From an uncultured Fibrobacter sp. (lineage in GTDB: Bacteria > Fibrobacterota > Fibrobacteria > Fibrobacterales > Fibrobacteraceae), in the NCBI RefSeq assembly GCF_900316465.1, contig NZ_ONDD01000022.1, positions 1 through 33,826 on the forward strand: a stretch of 33,826 nucleotides of DNA, given 5' to 3'. The position numbers and the translations under genes are program-made. Shown here piece after piece: positions 16,294-24,145 of the stretch. Within the stretch, counting starts at the first letter, position 1; the number at the start of each line of letters is the position of its first letter. The notes below the pieces were generated by a model. It saw only the letters and a list, made by a program, of their open reading frames with translations, was not told where the DNA came from and did no database searches.

Positions 16294-18050
16294 TGCCTGT
16301 TATCTTGTTTATTCTCTTTTTTGTACCTCTTGCTGCCTTTGCCCAGGATACTCCCGGCGCTTTCAAGATTGATTCTATCCAGTACAATATCGGTGACGCT
16401 TTTGACGATTCCAGGTACCACACCAAGTACGACAAGTGGGCGCTTGACCTGCTAAACTGGATTCATATCGAAACTCGCGAATCGACGGTCCGCAAATTGC
16501 TCCTTTTTAGCGAAGGCGACGTAGTGACCGACCTCCAGATCCAAGAAGCCGAACGATTCCTGCGCACACAGCGCTACCTTTCGGATGCAAGCATCAAGAT
16601 TTCTAACGAAGACGGCAAAAATATCGCCACAGTCAAGACTAGCGACAACTGGACGCTCGCCGTTCCCACGACATTTGGCTTTTCAGGCAACCAGTGGAGC
16701 TACGACAATTTGAACTGGGGTATCGGCGTCCAAGAAAGCAACTTCCTGGGCCTCGGGCAAAAGCTCGGTTTCTACTTCGGGCACGACGAGTTCCGCGACA
16801 TGTGGCAGGTAGAATACGGCGACCCGCACTTTTTGTTCCGCTACAACCATTTAGACTTTCTCTATAGCTACAATACCGACGGCTACCTTGCCTACGGAAA
16901 GATGTACATTCCCTTCCTCAGCAGAAGCCAGAACCAGTGGGCCTACACCATCGAGGGCTTGAAGAACAAGCGCAACGCCTATTTTTATGGTAGCGGAGAA
17001 CTCCCGCCAGGCGCCACCGTGTACGACGCCCAAAAGAAATTTGGCGACAGCCCTATCTACAATCACAAGAAAGCCATGCTTGACTCGTTTCCGCTGTACA
17101 ACGGCAACGAAGTCGTAAAGCTCATGACGGTCAAGGACTTTATTGACGACTCGCTCAGCTTTAGAATCAGCCGCTCCTTCGGCGGAACCTACCGCAAGCT
17201 CTACGTGGGCGCCACCTACGACTACCACTACACCACTGCAACCGAAGGCAAGCTTTACCGCTACGTATTCACCGACGGCGACACCACCTACGCCATCGAT
17301 TCCGCCTCCGCCGTCAACGAATGGCTCCCCGAACAGAAAGATTCCCGCCTCGGCATGTACCTGACGTTCTCGAACATCCGCTACGAAAAGATCAAGAACT
17401 TCCACAACGCCAAGTGGACCGAAGACATCGAAAAGGGCTACTCGCTCAAGGCACAGATTTCCAAGAACTACGAACAGCTGGGTGCCGCCGATAACGACAT
17501 TCGCCTCGACTTTTGGGCAGACTTGATGCTCGGATACTCCGTGCACCACCTCACGCTCAAATCCGAGATGAACTTCTACTTGGATCACGGCGAGCAGCAC
17601 GACTACTACGGCAAACTTTCGGGCGAATACATTTTCCACCCGAACGAAAGATTCTCGACAGCGCTCACAGGCCTTGTCGACTTCTATGAAGACGCCCGCT
17701 ACGGCAAGCAGCTTACTTTAGGCGGCGCCACCGGATTCGCCGGGTTCCCCACCGGATTCTACGCCGGCCAGGCCCGCGTATTCGCGAACTTGGAACAGCG
17801 CTACTTCACGAATTTCGAAATCGCAACGCTCATGCCCGTGTTCGCCCTCTTTGAAAGCGTCGGCGAAACCGCCTGGGACCTTTGGGATATCAACCGCAAG
17901 GATCTGGTCTACGTCGTCGGTTTCGGCATACGTTTTGCACAAACCAAGTCAATTAGCAGGCTCGTCAACAAGGTCGATGTAAGCATCCCGCTGAACGGTG
18001 TACGCAAGGCAGAACCGCACTATTCGATTATAACGACATACAACCTGTAA
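16293..18050 (+). CDS. Omp85/ShlB-like outer-membrane protein with POTRA domain
   Basis: Protein of 585 residues from ATG 16293. A TTG at 16251 would add 14 residues (with Lys and Arg in the n-region), but it overlaps the divergent promoter, so the ATG is preferred only provisionally. The signal peptide ends AAFA before QDTPG. A POTRA-like segment (LLLFSEGDVVTDLQIQEAERFLRTQRYL) precedes a large barrel of alternating strands with an aromatic surplus. Near the C-terminus GGATGFAGFPTGFYAG occupies the place of the GGxxSVRGY loop-6 motif, but the RGY core is not conserved. It therefore looks like a second, divergent Omp85-superfamily barrel. Divergent from glyA; function unknown, though assembly or secretion of an envelope component is plausible. 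Confidence 0.8.
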   Translation: MPVILFILFFVPLAAFAQDTPGAFKIDSIQYNIGDAFDDSRYHTKYDKWALDLLNWIHIETRESTVRKLLLFSEGDVVTDLQIQEAERFLRTQRYLSDASIKISNEDGKNIATVKTSDNWTLAVPTTFGFSGNQWSYDNLNWGIGVQESNFLGLGQKLGFYFGHDEFRDMWQVEYGDPHFLFRYNHLDFLYSYNTDGYLAYGKMYIPFLSRSQNQWAYTIEGLKNKRNAYFYGSGELPPGATVYDAQKKFGDSPIYNHKKAMLDSFPLYNGNEVVKLMTVKDFIDDSLSFRISRSFGGTYRKLYVGATYDYHYTTATEGKLYRYVFTDGDTTYAIDSASAVNEWLPEQKDSRLGMYLTFSNIRYEKIKNFHNAKWTEDIEKGYSLKAQISKNYEQLGAADNDIRLDFWADLMLGYSVHHLTLKSEMNFYLDHGEQHDYYGKLSGEYIFHPNERFSTALTGLVDFYEDARYGKQLTLGGATGFAGFPTGFYAGQARVFANLEQRYFTNFEIATLMPVFALFESVGETAWDLWDINRKDLVYVVGFGIRFAQTKSISRLVNKVDVSIPLNGVRKAEPHYSIITTYNL

Positions 18051-18153
18051 TCATTCCTGTTCAAAATATTCAAAAGTGTGATTTTTCGCAAAAAAACGCA
18101 TTTTTTTTGAGCAAACCTGTCTTTTCGACCTATTTTTTCGTATTTTAAGGGGT

Positions 18154-18699
18154 ATGAATTTCGTTTCTAAAATTTTAGGTATTGCCGCCATTGCAGCGGT
18201 TGCGCCTTTTGCGCAGCTTGCTCCGGAACCCCAGATGGCCGATGTGAAGTTGATGCAGGATACCACCACCAACCAGCCCATGAAGATGGACTTTTCGAAG
18301 CCGCTTTCGGGCATTAGCGATCCGGGAATTCTGTTCAGCCAGTTTGCAAATAGGCCTCTCTTGATTTATTACTTCAGCCCCAAGTGCCCGCACTGCCAGC
18401 GCCACATTTCCGAGATCCAGGATCTGGTCAAGGAATACGAACCCAAGGGCTTAACCGGCATCGCCATCGGCCTCGGCGGCGGCATCAAGAAAAACGATAT
18501 CCGCCTGTTTATCGACCAGTTCCACGTAGCGATTCCCGTATTCCAGGATAGCGACTACAAGTTCGGTCCCGCTTACGGCACAGGCTACATTCCGGTCGTA
18601 TACGTAGTGCAGAAAGACGGAACCTTCTACCGCTACGAAACTTTGAACGAAGCCAACATGAACCACATGCGCGCAACGCTCAACAAGATGTTTAAATAG
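18154..18699 (+). CDS. Exported thioredoxin-fold (TlpA/AhpC-like) protein with CPHC active site
   Basis: Protein of 181 residues with a short hydrophobic N-terminus (MNFVSKILGIAAIAAVAPFA) that can act as a signal peptide. The thioredoxin-like core has IYYFSPKCPHCQRHI with Cys78 and Cys81, and the cis-Pro loop YIPVVYVV at Pro147. TlpA-type proteins usually carry a WCxxC site and act as reductants in the periplasm. CPHC is instead the pair of DsbA-type oxidases, so its direction of electron flow cannot be read from the sequence. AAGGGG lies directly before ATG 18154, and TTGAGC-18-TATTTT at 18107-18136 is a reasonable promoter. A terminator follows. It may act on thiols of envelope proteins such as the Omp85-like protein encoded upstream. 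Confidence 0.82.
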   Translation: MNFVSKILGIAAIAAVAPFAQLAPEPQMADVKLMQDTTTNQPMKMDFSKPLSGISDPGILFSQFANRPLLIYYFSPKCPHCQRHISEIQDLVKEYEPKGLTGIAIGLGGGIKKNDIRLFIDQFHVAIPVFQDSDYKFGPAYGTGYIPVVYVVQKDGTFYRYETLNEANMNHMRATLNKMFK

Positions 18700-18713
18700 C
18701 AATTACCATTCAG

Positions 18714-18742
18714 AAAAAAAGCGCCTCAACAGGCGCCTTTTT
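18714..18742 (+). terminator. Terminator after the CPHC protein gene, possibly bidirectional
   Basis: GCGCCT (18721-18726) pairs with AGGCGC (18731-18736) across a CAAC loop. It is preceded by seven As and followed by CTTTTTT, so it could work in both directions. A further hairpin, CGCCCC/GGGGCG at 18753-18769, is followed by TTTT. Confidence 0.88.
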
Positions 18743-18805
18743 TATTGTTATCCGCCCCGAGGAGGGGCGTTTTCAGTTTATATAATCGCGCCTTAGGCGC
18801 CACGC

Positions 18806-21112
18806 TTAGAACATCTTGCGGGTGTTCTTCTTGGCAGGGCCGCTGCTGCTCGGCTTGGGAGCAGAGCTTGCGCCCTTGTTGCTGAAGAGCGTGGCATCGT
18901 CGGCAGACTTGGTCTTGACTTCGAAGTGGTTACCGTCGCAGACCTCGGTCGGAGCGTAGCCTGCCGTGTAGAGGCAGTAAGTCTTTTCGGAGCAGAATTC
19001 ACCAGCAATCTTACCCGTATGGTTGCAAATGCCCTTGCTTACGACACCGGCCGGAACCGGGAACGGCTTACGCGGCAAGTCCTTGTGCAACTGCTTCATG
19101 GTTGCAATCCATACCGGCAGGGCATCTTCGGTACCCGTATGGCCTGCGCCCAAGGTACCCGGGCTGTCGGAGCCGACCCACACGCCCATCGTGTATTGTT
19201 TGGTAAAGCCGATGTACCAGCAGTCGGTATAGTCGTTCGTAGTACCGGTCTTACCGCCACTCGGGTGCGTAAAGCCGTTTGCCCACACGCGAGCTGCCGT
19301 ACCGCGAACATTCACGTCCTTGAGCATGTCGACCATCAAGTAGGCCGATGCCGGGCGCAACACTTCGTGTTCGACCTTGGAATTCTTTTCAATCACTTCG
19401 CCATTGCGGTCCACAATCGATTCGATCATGTAAGGCTCGATTCGGTTACCGCCGTTCGGGAACACCGTATAGGCCGACGTCATTTCCATAAGCGTTGCCC
19501 CCACGGAACCCAGCGCCAGGCTAGGCACGGCCATCAACGGGGCACGCACAATGCCGAACTTGCGGGCGTAGTTCACCACGTTGTTCAGGCCATACTTCAT
19601 ACCTGTCAAAATAGCCGGCAAGTTCTTGGACTTGTAAAGGGCGCGGCGGAGCGTCATCATGCCTTCGAAGTCATGTTCGAAGTTCGCTGGACGCCAAACC
19701 TTATTCTTGTCCTTGTCATCCGGATCAGGAATACTCACCGGCTGGTCGTTCACGGAGTCGCAGGGGCTTGCACCGTTGTCCATAGCCGTCGAATACACAA
19801 TCGGCTTGAACGACGAGCCGGGCTGACGCAAAGACTGCACCGCACGGTTCCAGCGGGACTGGTTAAAGTCGGAACCGCCCACCATGGCACGGATGGCACC
19901 CGATTCGTTTTCGATCAAGATAGCCGCAATTTCAGGATGGTGATAAAGGATAGAGTCCGGGAAACGGCGCTTGTCTGCAGGGCGCTTCAAGTCGTCGGCC
20001 AGGTATTCCTTCTTAAAGAGCGTATAGACGCTATCGAAGTGAGCGACCACGCTATCTTCGGGCATGTTATACTTTTTAGTCAGGTACAGGCGGCGGGTGG
20101 CGCGGTACTTGACGCGGCGACGGACCTTTTCGACCTGCACGCGGGCTACGCTATCGGCGAATGCCTGAATATCCGGGTCAATCGTCGAGTTGATCGAGAC
20201 GCCATCGGCATACAGAGAGTTTTCGCCGTACTTCTTTTCCATGTACTTGCGGATTTCTTCGTAGAAGTACAGGCCCGATTCGTTCGAAGTTTCCTTTTCG
20301 GCAAGCGTAATCGGGGTCTTGATATATTCGTGGTATTCGTCGTCGTTAATGTAGCCGGCATCGCGCATGGCATAAAGCACCGTATTGCGGCGTTCGAATG
20401 CGGCTTCCGGATGGCGGTCCGGGCGGTAAGCTTCCGGGCGCTGCAACATACCGGCGAGTACGGCAAGTTCCGGAATTGTAAGGCTGTCGAGCGGACGACC
20501 GAAGTAGAACTTACCTGCGGCCTGGAAACCGTAGTTACCGCCAGCGAGGTAGACTTCGTTCATGTAGAATTCAAGGATTTCTTCTTTCGTGTAAGTCTGT
20601 TCGATACGGATAGCCGTCATCATTTCCTTGATCTTACGCGATATCGTACGTTCCGGCGTGAGGAACAGGAGCTTGGTCAGCTGCTGGGTCAAGGTAGAGG
20701 CACCGCGGAGCTTTTTGCCCGACATGGCACTTTCCATAACGGCCGAGGGAATCGCCCACACGTTCATGCCCCAGTGATTATAGAAGGCTCGGTCTTCGGT
20801 GGCCATCACGGCGTGAATCGCATTTTCGGGAATCGAGTCAAAGCTCGTCCATTCACGGCGTTCCACAAAGTATTCGTGAGCAATCTTTCCGTTCATGTCA
20901 TAGATATTCGTGACAAGTCTCGGATTGATCTGTTCCAGCTGCGAAAGCGAAGGCAGCTCCGGAGAGAAATGATTGTAGACGGCGATTACAGCAATAAAAG
21001 CCGCGAGCACGGGTACCGCAAAAATAATCAGCCACTTGACCACCTTGCGGTCAGTAAACCAGCTCTTCAAAGTGTTAAGAACCGAAAGTAATACGGGTTT
21101 GACTTTATCCAT
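18806..21112 (-). CDS. Class A penicillin-binding protein (bifunctional transglycosylase/transpeptidase)
   Basis: Builds and crosslinks peptidoglycan from lipid II at the inner membrane. The 768 residues start with a cytoplasmic tail and a membrane helix (about 25-46). The GT51 domain carries ATEDRAFYNHWG with catalytic Glu106, RGASTLTQQLTK, and RKIKEMMTAIRIEQ...NEVYLAGGNYGFQAA. The transpeptidase domain has SxxK as SSFK with Ser433, SKN as an SxN-type motif, and GGKTGTT as the KTG box. The C-terminal tail is Ser/Lys-rich. It most resembles PBP1A/1C-type mrcA/pbpA genes; I do not assign a symbol because the paralogue cannot be told. TATCTTTTTGG lies upstream. Alone on its transcript. Confidence 0.95.
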   Translation of the reverse strand: MDKVKPVLLSVLNTLKSWFTDRKVVKWLIIFAVPVLAAFIAVIAVYNHFSPELPSLSQLEQINPRLVTNIYDMNGKIAHEYFVERREWTSFDSIPENAIHAVMATEDRAFYNHWGMNVWAIPSAVMESAMSGKKLRGASTLTQQLTKLLFLTPERTISRKIKEMMTAIRIEQTYTKEEILEFYMNEVYLAGGNYGFQAAGKFYFGRPLDSLTIPELAVLAGMLQRPEAYRPDRHPEAAFERRNTVLYAMRDAGYINDDEYHEYIKTPITLAEKETSNESGLYFYEEIRKYMEKKYGENSLYADGVSINSTIDPDIQAFADSVARVQVEKVRRRVKYRATRRLYLTKKYNMPEDSVVAHFDSVYTLFKKEYLADDLKRPADKRRFPDSILYHHPEIAAILIENESGAIRAMVGGSDFNQSRWNRAVQSLRQPGSSFKPIVYSTAMDNGASPCDSVNDQPVSIPDPDDKDKNKVWRPANFEHDFEGMMTLRRALYKSKNLPAILTGMKYGLNNVVNYARKFGIVRAPLMAVPSLALGSVGATLMEMTSAYTVFPNGGNRIEPYMIESIVDRNGEVIEKNSKVEHEVLRPASAYLMVDMLKDVNVRGTAARVWANGFTHPSGGKTGTTNDYTDCWYIGFTKQYTMGVWVGSDSPGTLGAGHTGTEDALPVWIATMKQLHKDLPRKPFPVPAGVVSKGICNHTGKIAGEFCSEKTYCLYTAGYAPTEVCDGNHFEVKTKSADDATLFSNKGASSAPKPSSSGPAKKNTRKMF

Positions 21113-21253
21113 GGTCCAATACCGTTAAAAAATTTGGCCAAAAAGATAGTTATTGTAAGGCAATCCGATTACAAGACCCTCTTCAAAACCCCGCAAAAGC
21201 AGGGTAATCTGCCAACAAATCAAAAATTCTTAAAAAATTTTCAACAAAAACCC

Positions 21254-21282
21254 TTGACAACACCCGCGCTTTAAACTATCTT
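21254..21282 (+). promoter_or_regulatory. Promoter of tRNA-Arg
   Basis: TTGACA (21254-21259), 17-bp spacer and TATCTT (21277-21282), extended as TATCTTTG. The start point would lie about 8 bases before the tRNA 5' end. This is the most canonical promoter in the window. Confidence 0.87.
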
Positions 21283-21297
21283 TGGGCCATCAATCAA

Positions 21298-21375
<78 letters not shown>

Positions 21376-21386
21376 AAAGGCGATTT

Positions 21387-21410
21387 GCGACTAGCAAGTC
21401 GTCTTTTTTT
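21387..21410 (+). terminator. Terminator of tRNA-Arg
   Basis: GCGACT (21387-21392) pairs with AGTCGT (21397-21402, end pair G-U) across AGCA, followed by C and seven Ts. Confidence 0.8.
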
Positions 21411-21441
21411 ATCTGATAGAAATCAGGCGAGAAACTGGAGC

Positions 21442-21614
21442 CTTTGTGAGCAACAAAGCCCTCGGGTGTTAACCGAGGGCGGTTGCGAGAGCGAGGCGAT
21501 ATCACATTCTTGTTGATGCGATAGAGCCGAGCGGTCTTTTGTGAGCAAATGGGCCCGCCCATTTGCGAGAGGATGTGCCTCAACCGGCATTTTTGATATT
21601 AATTTGGCACATCC
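21442..21614. repeat. Cluster of inverted repeats between the two att-like copies
   Basis: Four hairpins: CTTTGT/ACAAAG (21442-21458); GCCCTCGG/CCGAGGGC (21458-21480); GCAAATGGGC/GCCCATTTGC (21545-21566, 10-bp stem); and GGATGTGCC/GGCACATCC (21571-21614). The first and third hairpin groups share the frame TTTGTGAGCAA...TTGCGAGAG. No gene is supportable in 21376-21626. Confidence 0.7.
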
Positions 21615-21626
21615 GGTCTATATATC

Positions 21627-21658
21627 GCTCCAGGTTCGAGTCCTGGCACCCGCAGAAA
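21627..21658 (+). repeat. Distal copy of the tRNA-end direct repeat (att-like)
   Basis: Exact copy of 21344-21375 without the tRNA 5' half, so it cannot make a tRNA. A stable 14-bp hairpin follows directly, as expected if this were the original downstream flank of the tRNA gene. Confidence 0.85.
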
Positions 21659-21690
21659 GAAAGGTCAATCGAAAGATTGACCTTTCTTGT
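21657..21690 (+). terminator. Strong hairpin after the distal repeat
   Basis: AAGAAAGGTCAATC (21657-21670) pairs with GATTGACCTTTCTT (21675-21688) across a GAAA tetraloop. There is only a short T run inside and after the stem, so termination is probable rather than certain. The stretch from here to the XRE gene start (21691-21869) shows no further gene. Confidence 0.68.
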
Positions 21691-21869
21691 CTTTATAGTC
21701 GAAGATCCTTTTTTGGAACCTATCGTCCCATCCCTCCAAAATCCGTAAAGACTGTTAACATCATTTTTCAAAGTTTGCAATCTATTGTTTGCACGCATCA
21801 CCCCTTACGAATTCTAAACTTCATCATAGAGAGTGCTTGGTAGTCCACATTTCTTCTGAGGTGTTTTTT

Positions 21870-22244
21870 GTGGAATACAAAGACCATATATTAAACGAAG
21901 CTATCCGCCAAGTGTTCTTGGATTGCCGCCGTGAAAGCGGCCTCACCCAAAACATCGCGTCCCTACAGTCCAATATCACCCGACAATTTATTTCGCAGGT
22001 CGAGGTCGGCAAAAGAGTCCCCTCCATAACAACCCTAAGCGCACTCGCCAACGTCTACAACAAGTCGCTTTCGGAACTATTCAAAGAAGTTGACCGCCTT
22101 TACCCCCTTGTGGCAAATACGACCACAATTTTTGAAATTTCGGCAGATATTGCAGCCGAGACAAAAAGACGGATGTCCGAATACATCGAAACCGCCAAGA
22201 AAAGCAAGGACAGCGGACCGCCAAAGAAACACACGGCCCTATAG
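21870..22244 (+). CDS. XRE-family helix-turn-helix regulator
   Basis: Protein of 124 residues. The start is GTG 21870, with GAGG at 21858-21861 eight bases upstream; an in-frame ATG at 21789 adds 27 residues with no site. Residues about 9-66 are a Cro/cI-type helix-turn-helix: RQVFLDCRRESGLTQNIASL, QFISQVEVGKRVPSITTLSALANVYNKSLSELF. The remainder may mediate dimerisation. Typical of transcription regulators and often of integrated elements. It lies immediately beyond the distal tRNA repeat and could be linked to that event, or simply be a chromosomal regulator. Its target is unknown. Confidence 0.85.
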   Translation: MEYKDHILNEAIRQVFLDCRRESGLTQNIASLQSNITRQFISQVEVGKRVPSITTLSALANVYNKSLSELFKEVDRLYPLVANTTTIFEISADIAAETKRRMSEYIETAKKSKDSGPPKKHTAL

Positions 22245-22297
22245 CGAAACTGCCGCCCAGACGCCAACAAGATAAGGCAATTAGGGGTATTTTACCC

Positions 22298-22326
22298 TTA
22301 ACAAAAATGTATTTTTTTGCTATCTT
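22298..22326 (+). promoter_or_regulatory. Promoter of rlmN
   Basis: TTAACA (22298-22303), 17-bp spacer, TATCTT (22321-22326), with the ATG of rlmN just 9 nt beyond. The bases between are TACCCCCCG, not a ribosome site. The predicted RNA would start within a few bases of the ATG. Confidence 0.7.
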
Positions 22327-22335
22327 TACCCCCCG

Positions 22336-23403
22336 ATGGAATGGCCAAAGAACATAAAGACACTGACCGAGGACGAGCTTAAAGCTTGGCTCCGCGACCA
22401 GGATGAAAAGCCGTTCCGGGCTAGCCAAATTCAAAAATGGCTTTTTTGCCAACAGGTCAAAAGTTACGACGAAATGGGGAACATCTCCCCCGCCCTCCGC
22501 GAAAAGCTGGCCAACCAGTTCAGCCTCCGCGCCCTGACTGAAGAACAGCGCATGGAATCCGTGGATGGCACGGTCAAGTGGCTTTTCAAGACCCACGACG
22601 ACCACCATATCGAAACCGTGATGATTCCCGCAAACGGCCGCTATTCCGTATGCGTTTCGACCCAGGTAGGCTGCGCCATGAATTGCGCCTTCTGCCGTAC
22701 CGCCAAAATGGGCTTTACCAGAAACCTGGAAGCCGGCGAAATCCTGGAAGAAATCATCAACGTGAACTGGTACCTGAAAGAAGCCGGTTTCTTGAATGAA
22801 GAAGGCAAAACGGCCCAGGTTACCAATATCATCTTCATGGGCATGGGCGAACCGCTCAACAACCTGGAAAACGTTCACCGCGTCTGCTGCACGCTCCATA
22901 ACCAGAGCCTGTTCAACATGGGTTCCAAGCGCATGACCGTGAGCACCAGCGGCGTCGTGCCCAAAATCAAGGAACTGGTGGACCGCAATACCCCCTGTTG
23001 CCTTGCCGTGAGCCTCAACAGCACGAACAACGAATACCGTTCGTCCGTGATGCCGGTAAACAAGACCTGGCCCATTGAAAAACTTTTGGAAGCGGTTGAC
23101 GAATACATTCGTAGAACCGACAATTATGTAACGTTTGAATTTGTCCTGATTCAGGACATCACCTGCACCCCGAAGGCGGCCAAGGAGCTCATTCGCATTT
23201 GCGCCCCCCGCCGCGTGAAGGTAAACGCCATCGTCCTAAACGACGGCGACGACCCCACACTACACGCCCCTACGCCGGAACAGGTAGAAGACTTTTTGGC
23301 TATGGTTAGGGCAGCCGAAATTCAAATCACGATCCGCAACCCGCGCGGCCGCGACATTCTCGCCGCCTGCGGGCAGCTTGCGTACAAAAAGGAAGGTAAA
23401 TAA
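22336..23403 (+). CDS. rlmN: 23S rRNA/tRNA adenine-C2 methyltransferase RlmN
   Basis: Radical-SAM enzyme that methylates A2503 of 23S rRNA (and A37 of some tRNAs). The 355-residue length is normal. The [4Fe-4S] cysteines are Cys113, Cys117 and Cys120 in CAMNCAFC. Cys106, seven residues before them, and Cys345 in LAACGQL correspond to the two methylation cysteines known from E. coli RlmN. There is no Shine-Dalgarno site before ATG 22336; a promoter -10 lies 9 nt upstream. Its stop overlaps the following ATG as TAATG, so the two genes are likely translated together. Confidence 0.97.
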   Translation: MEWPKNIKTLTEDELKAWLRDQDEKPFRASQIQKWLFCQQVKSYDEMGNISPALREKLANQFSLRALTEEQRMESVDGTVKWLFKTHDDHHIETVMIPANGRYSVCVSTQVGCAMNCAFCRTAKMGFTRNLEAGEILEEIINVNWYLKEAGFLNEEGKTAQVTNIIFMGMGEPLNNLENVHRVCCTLHNQSLFNMGSKRMTVSTSGVVPKIKELVDRNTPCCLAVSLNSTNNEYRSSVMPVNKTWPIEKLLEAVDEYIRRTDNYVTFEFVLIQDITCTPKAAKELIRICAPRRVKVNAIVLNDGDDPTLHAPTPEQVEDFLAMVRAAEIQITIRNPRGRDILAACGQLAYKKEGK

Positions 23404-24023
23404 TGTTAACGCAGAACCTCCCGGATTTCTGGGATAATCTTTATGCCGAAGGCAAGGACTACTGGAATCTCAAGAAGGTGACGCCCGCTCTGACGGAATT
23501 TTTCAAGCACCCCTCTTGTCCCGCAACGGGCTCCGTTCTGGTTCCCGGTGCAGGCTTTGGCTACGACGCCGAAGCTTGGGCTTTGCGCGGTCACGACGTG
23601 CTGGCAGTCGACTTTGCCCCCTCTGCCGTCGATGAACTTGACCACTTGAGCCGCAAACACAAGAACCTGCGTTCTTTGGACCTCGACCTGTTCTCGCTTT
23701 CTCCCAAGGACGACAAGCGCGGCGGTCAGCTTTTCGACATCGTTTATGATTACTGCGCCTTCACGGCAATCCACCCGGGTCGCCGCGACGAATTCTTCGA
23801 AGTCTGCTACAAGATGATGAAGGATGACGGTCTGTTGATTCTCTTCTTGTACCCGCTCATGAACGGCAAGACTCTGCAGGGTCCGCCGCATGCCACCAGC
23901 GAAGGCGAACTCATGGCTCGTCTCGGCGGTGTGTTCGATGTCGTCGAACGCATCAAGCCCACAAACAGCATCGCCGGTCGCGAAGGCAAGGAAGAGATTT
24001 GGCTTCTGAAGAAGTGCCTGTAA
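23403..24023 (+). CDS. TPMT-like SAM-dependent methyltransferase
   Basis: Class I SAM methyltransferase of 206 residues resembling the thiopurine S-methyltransferase family. FWDNLYAEGKDYWNLKKVTPAL near the N-terminus matches that family's start, SVLVPGAGFGYDAEAWA is the SAM-binding glycine loop, and VLAVDFAPSAVDEL is the acidic strand. Start overlaps the rlmN stop by one base (TAATG). True substrate unknown; many bacterial relatives act on thiols, selenium or tellurium compounds. A clear terminator follows. Confidence 0.88.
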   Translation: MLTQNLPDFWDNLYAEGKDYWNLKKVTPALTEFFKHPSCPATGSVLVPGAGFGYDAEAWALRGHDVLAVDFAPSAVDELDHLSRKHKNLRSLDLDLFSLSPKDDKRGGQLFDIVYDYCAFTAIHPGRRDEFFEVCYKMMKDDGLLILFLYPLMNGKTLQGPPHATSEGELMARLGGVFDVVERIKPTNSIAGREGKEEIWLLKKCL

Positions 24024-24053
24024 GCCTCTTCGCGAAACGCACTAATTTAAAGG

Positions 24054-24082
24054 CGAGCGGAATTCAACCGCTCGTTTTTTTT
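24054..24082 (+). terminator. Terminator after the rlmN/TPMT-like unit
   Basis: CGAGCGG (24054-24060) with CCGCTCG (24068-24074), 7-nt loop, then eight Ts. Confidence 0.93.
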
Positions 24083-24145
24083 CTACCTTTTTACCAAATT
24101 TTTAACGCGGCCAAGCCGCTTCAACGAAGACACAAGGATTAAGTT

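Noticed and set aside
18926..21091. A 721-codon open frame opposite the penicillin-binding protein gene
   Set aside because: It is the antisense shadow of a gene with clear PBP motifs; its translation is His/Arg/Val-rich with no recognisable family.
21627..21658. Second tRNA-Arg gene at the distal repeat
   Set aside because: Only the T arm and acceptor 3' strand are present; the 5' half and the anticodon arm are missing.
21376..21869. Small protein genes in the hairpin-rich stretch after the tRNA (for example frames at 21541 or 21563)
   Set aside because: They run through the repeats and hairpins, lack ribosome sites and have no plausible protein sequence.
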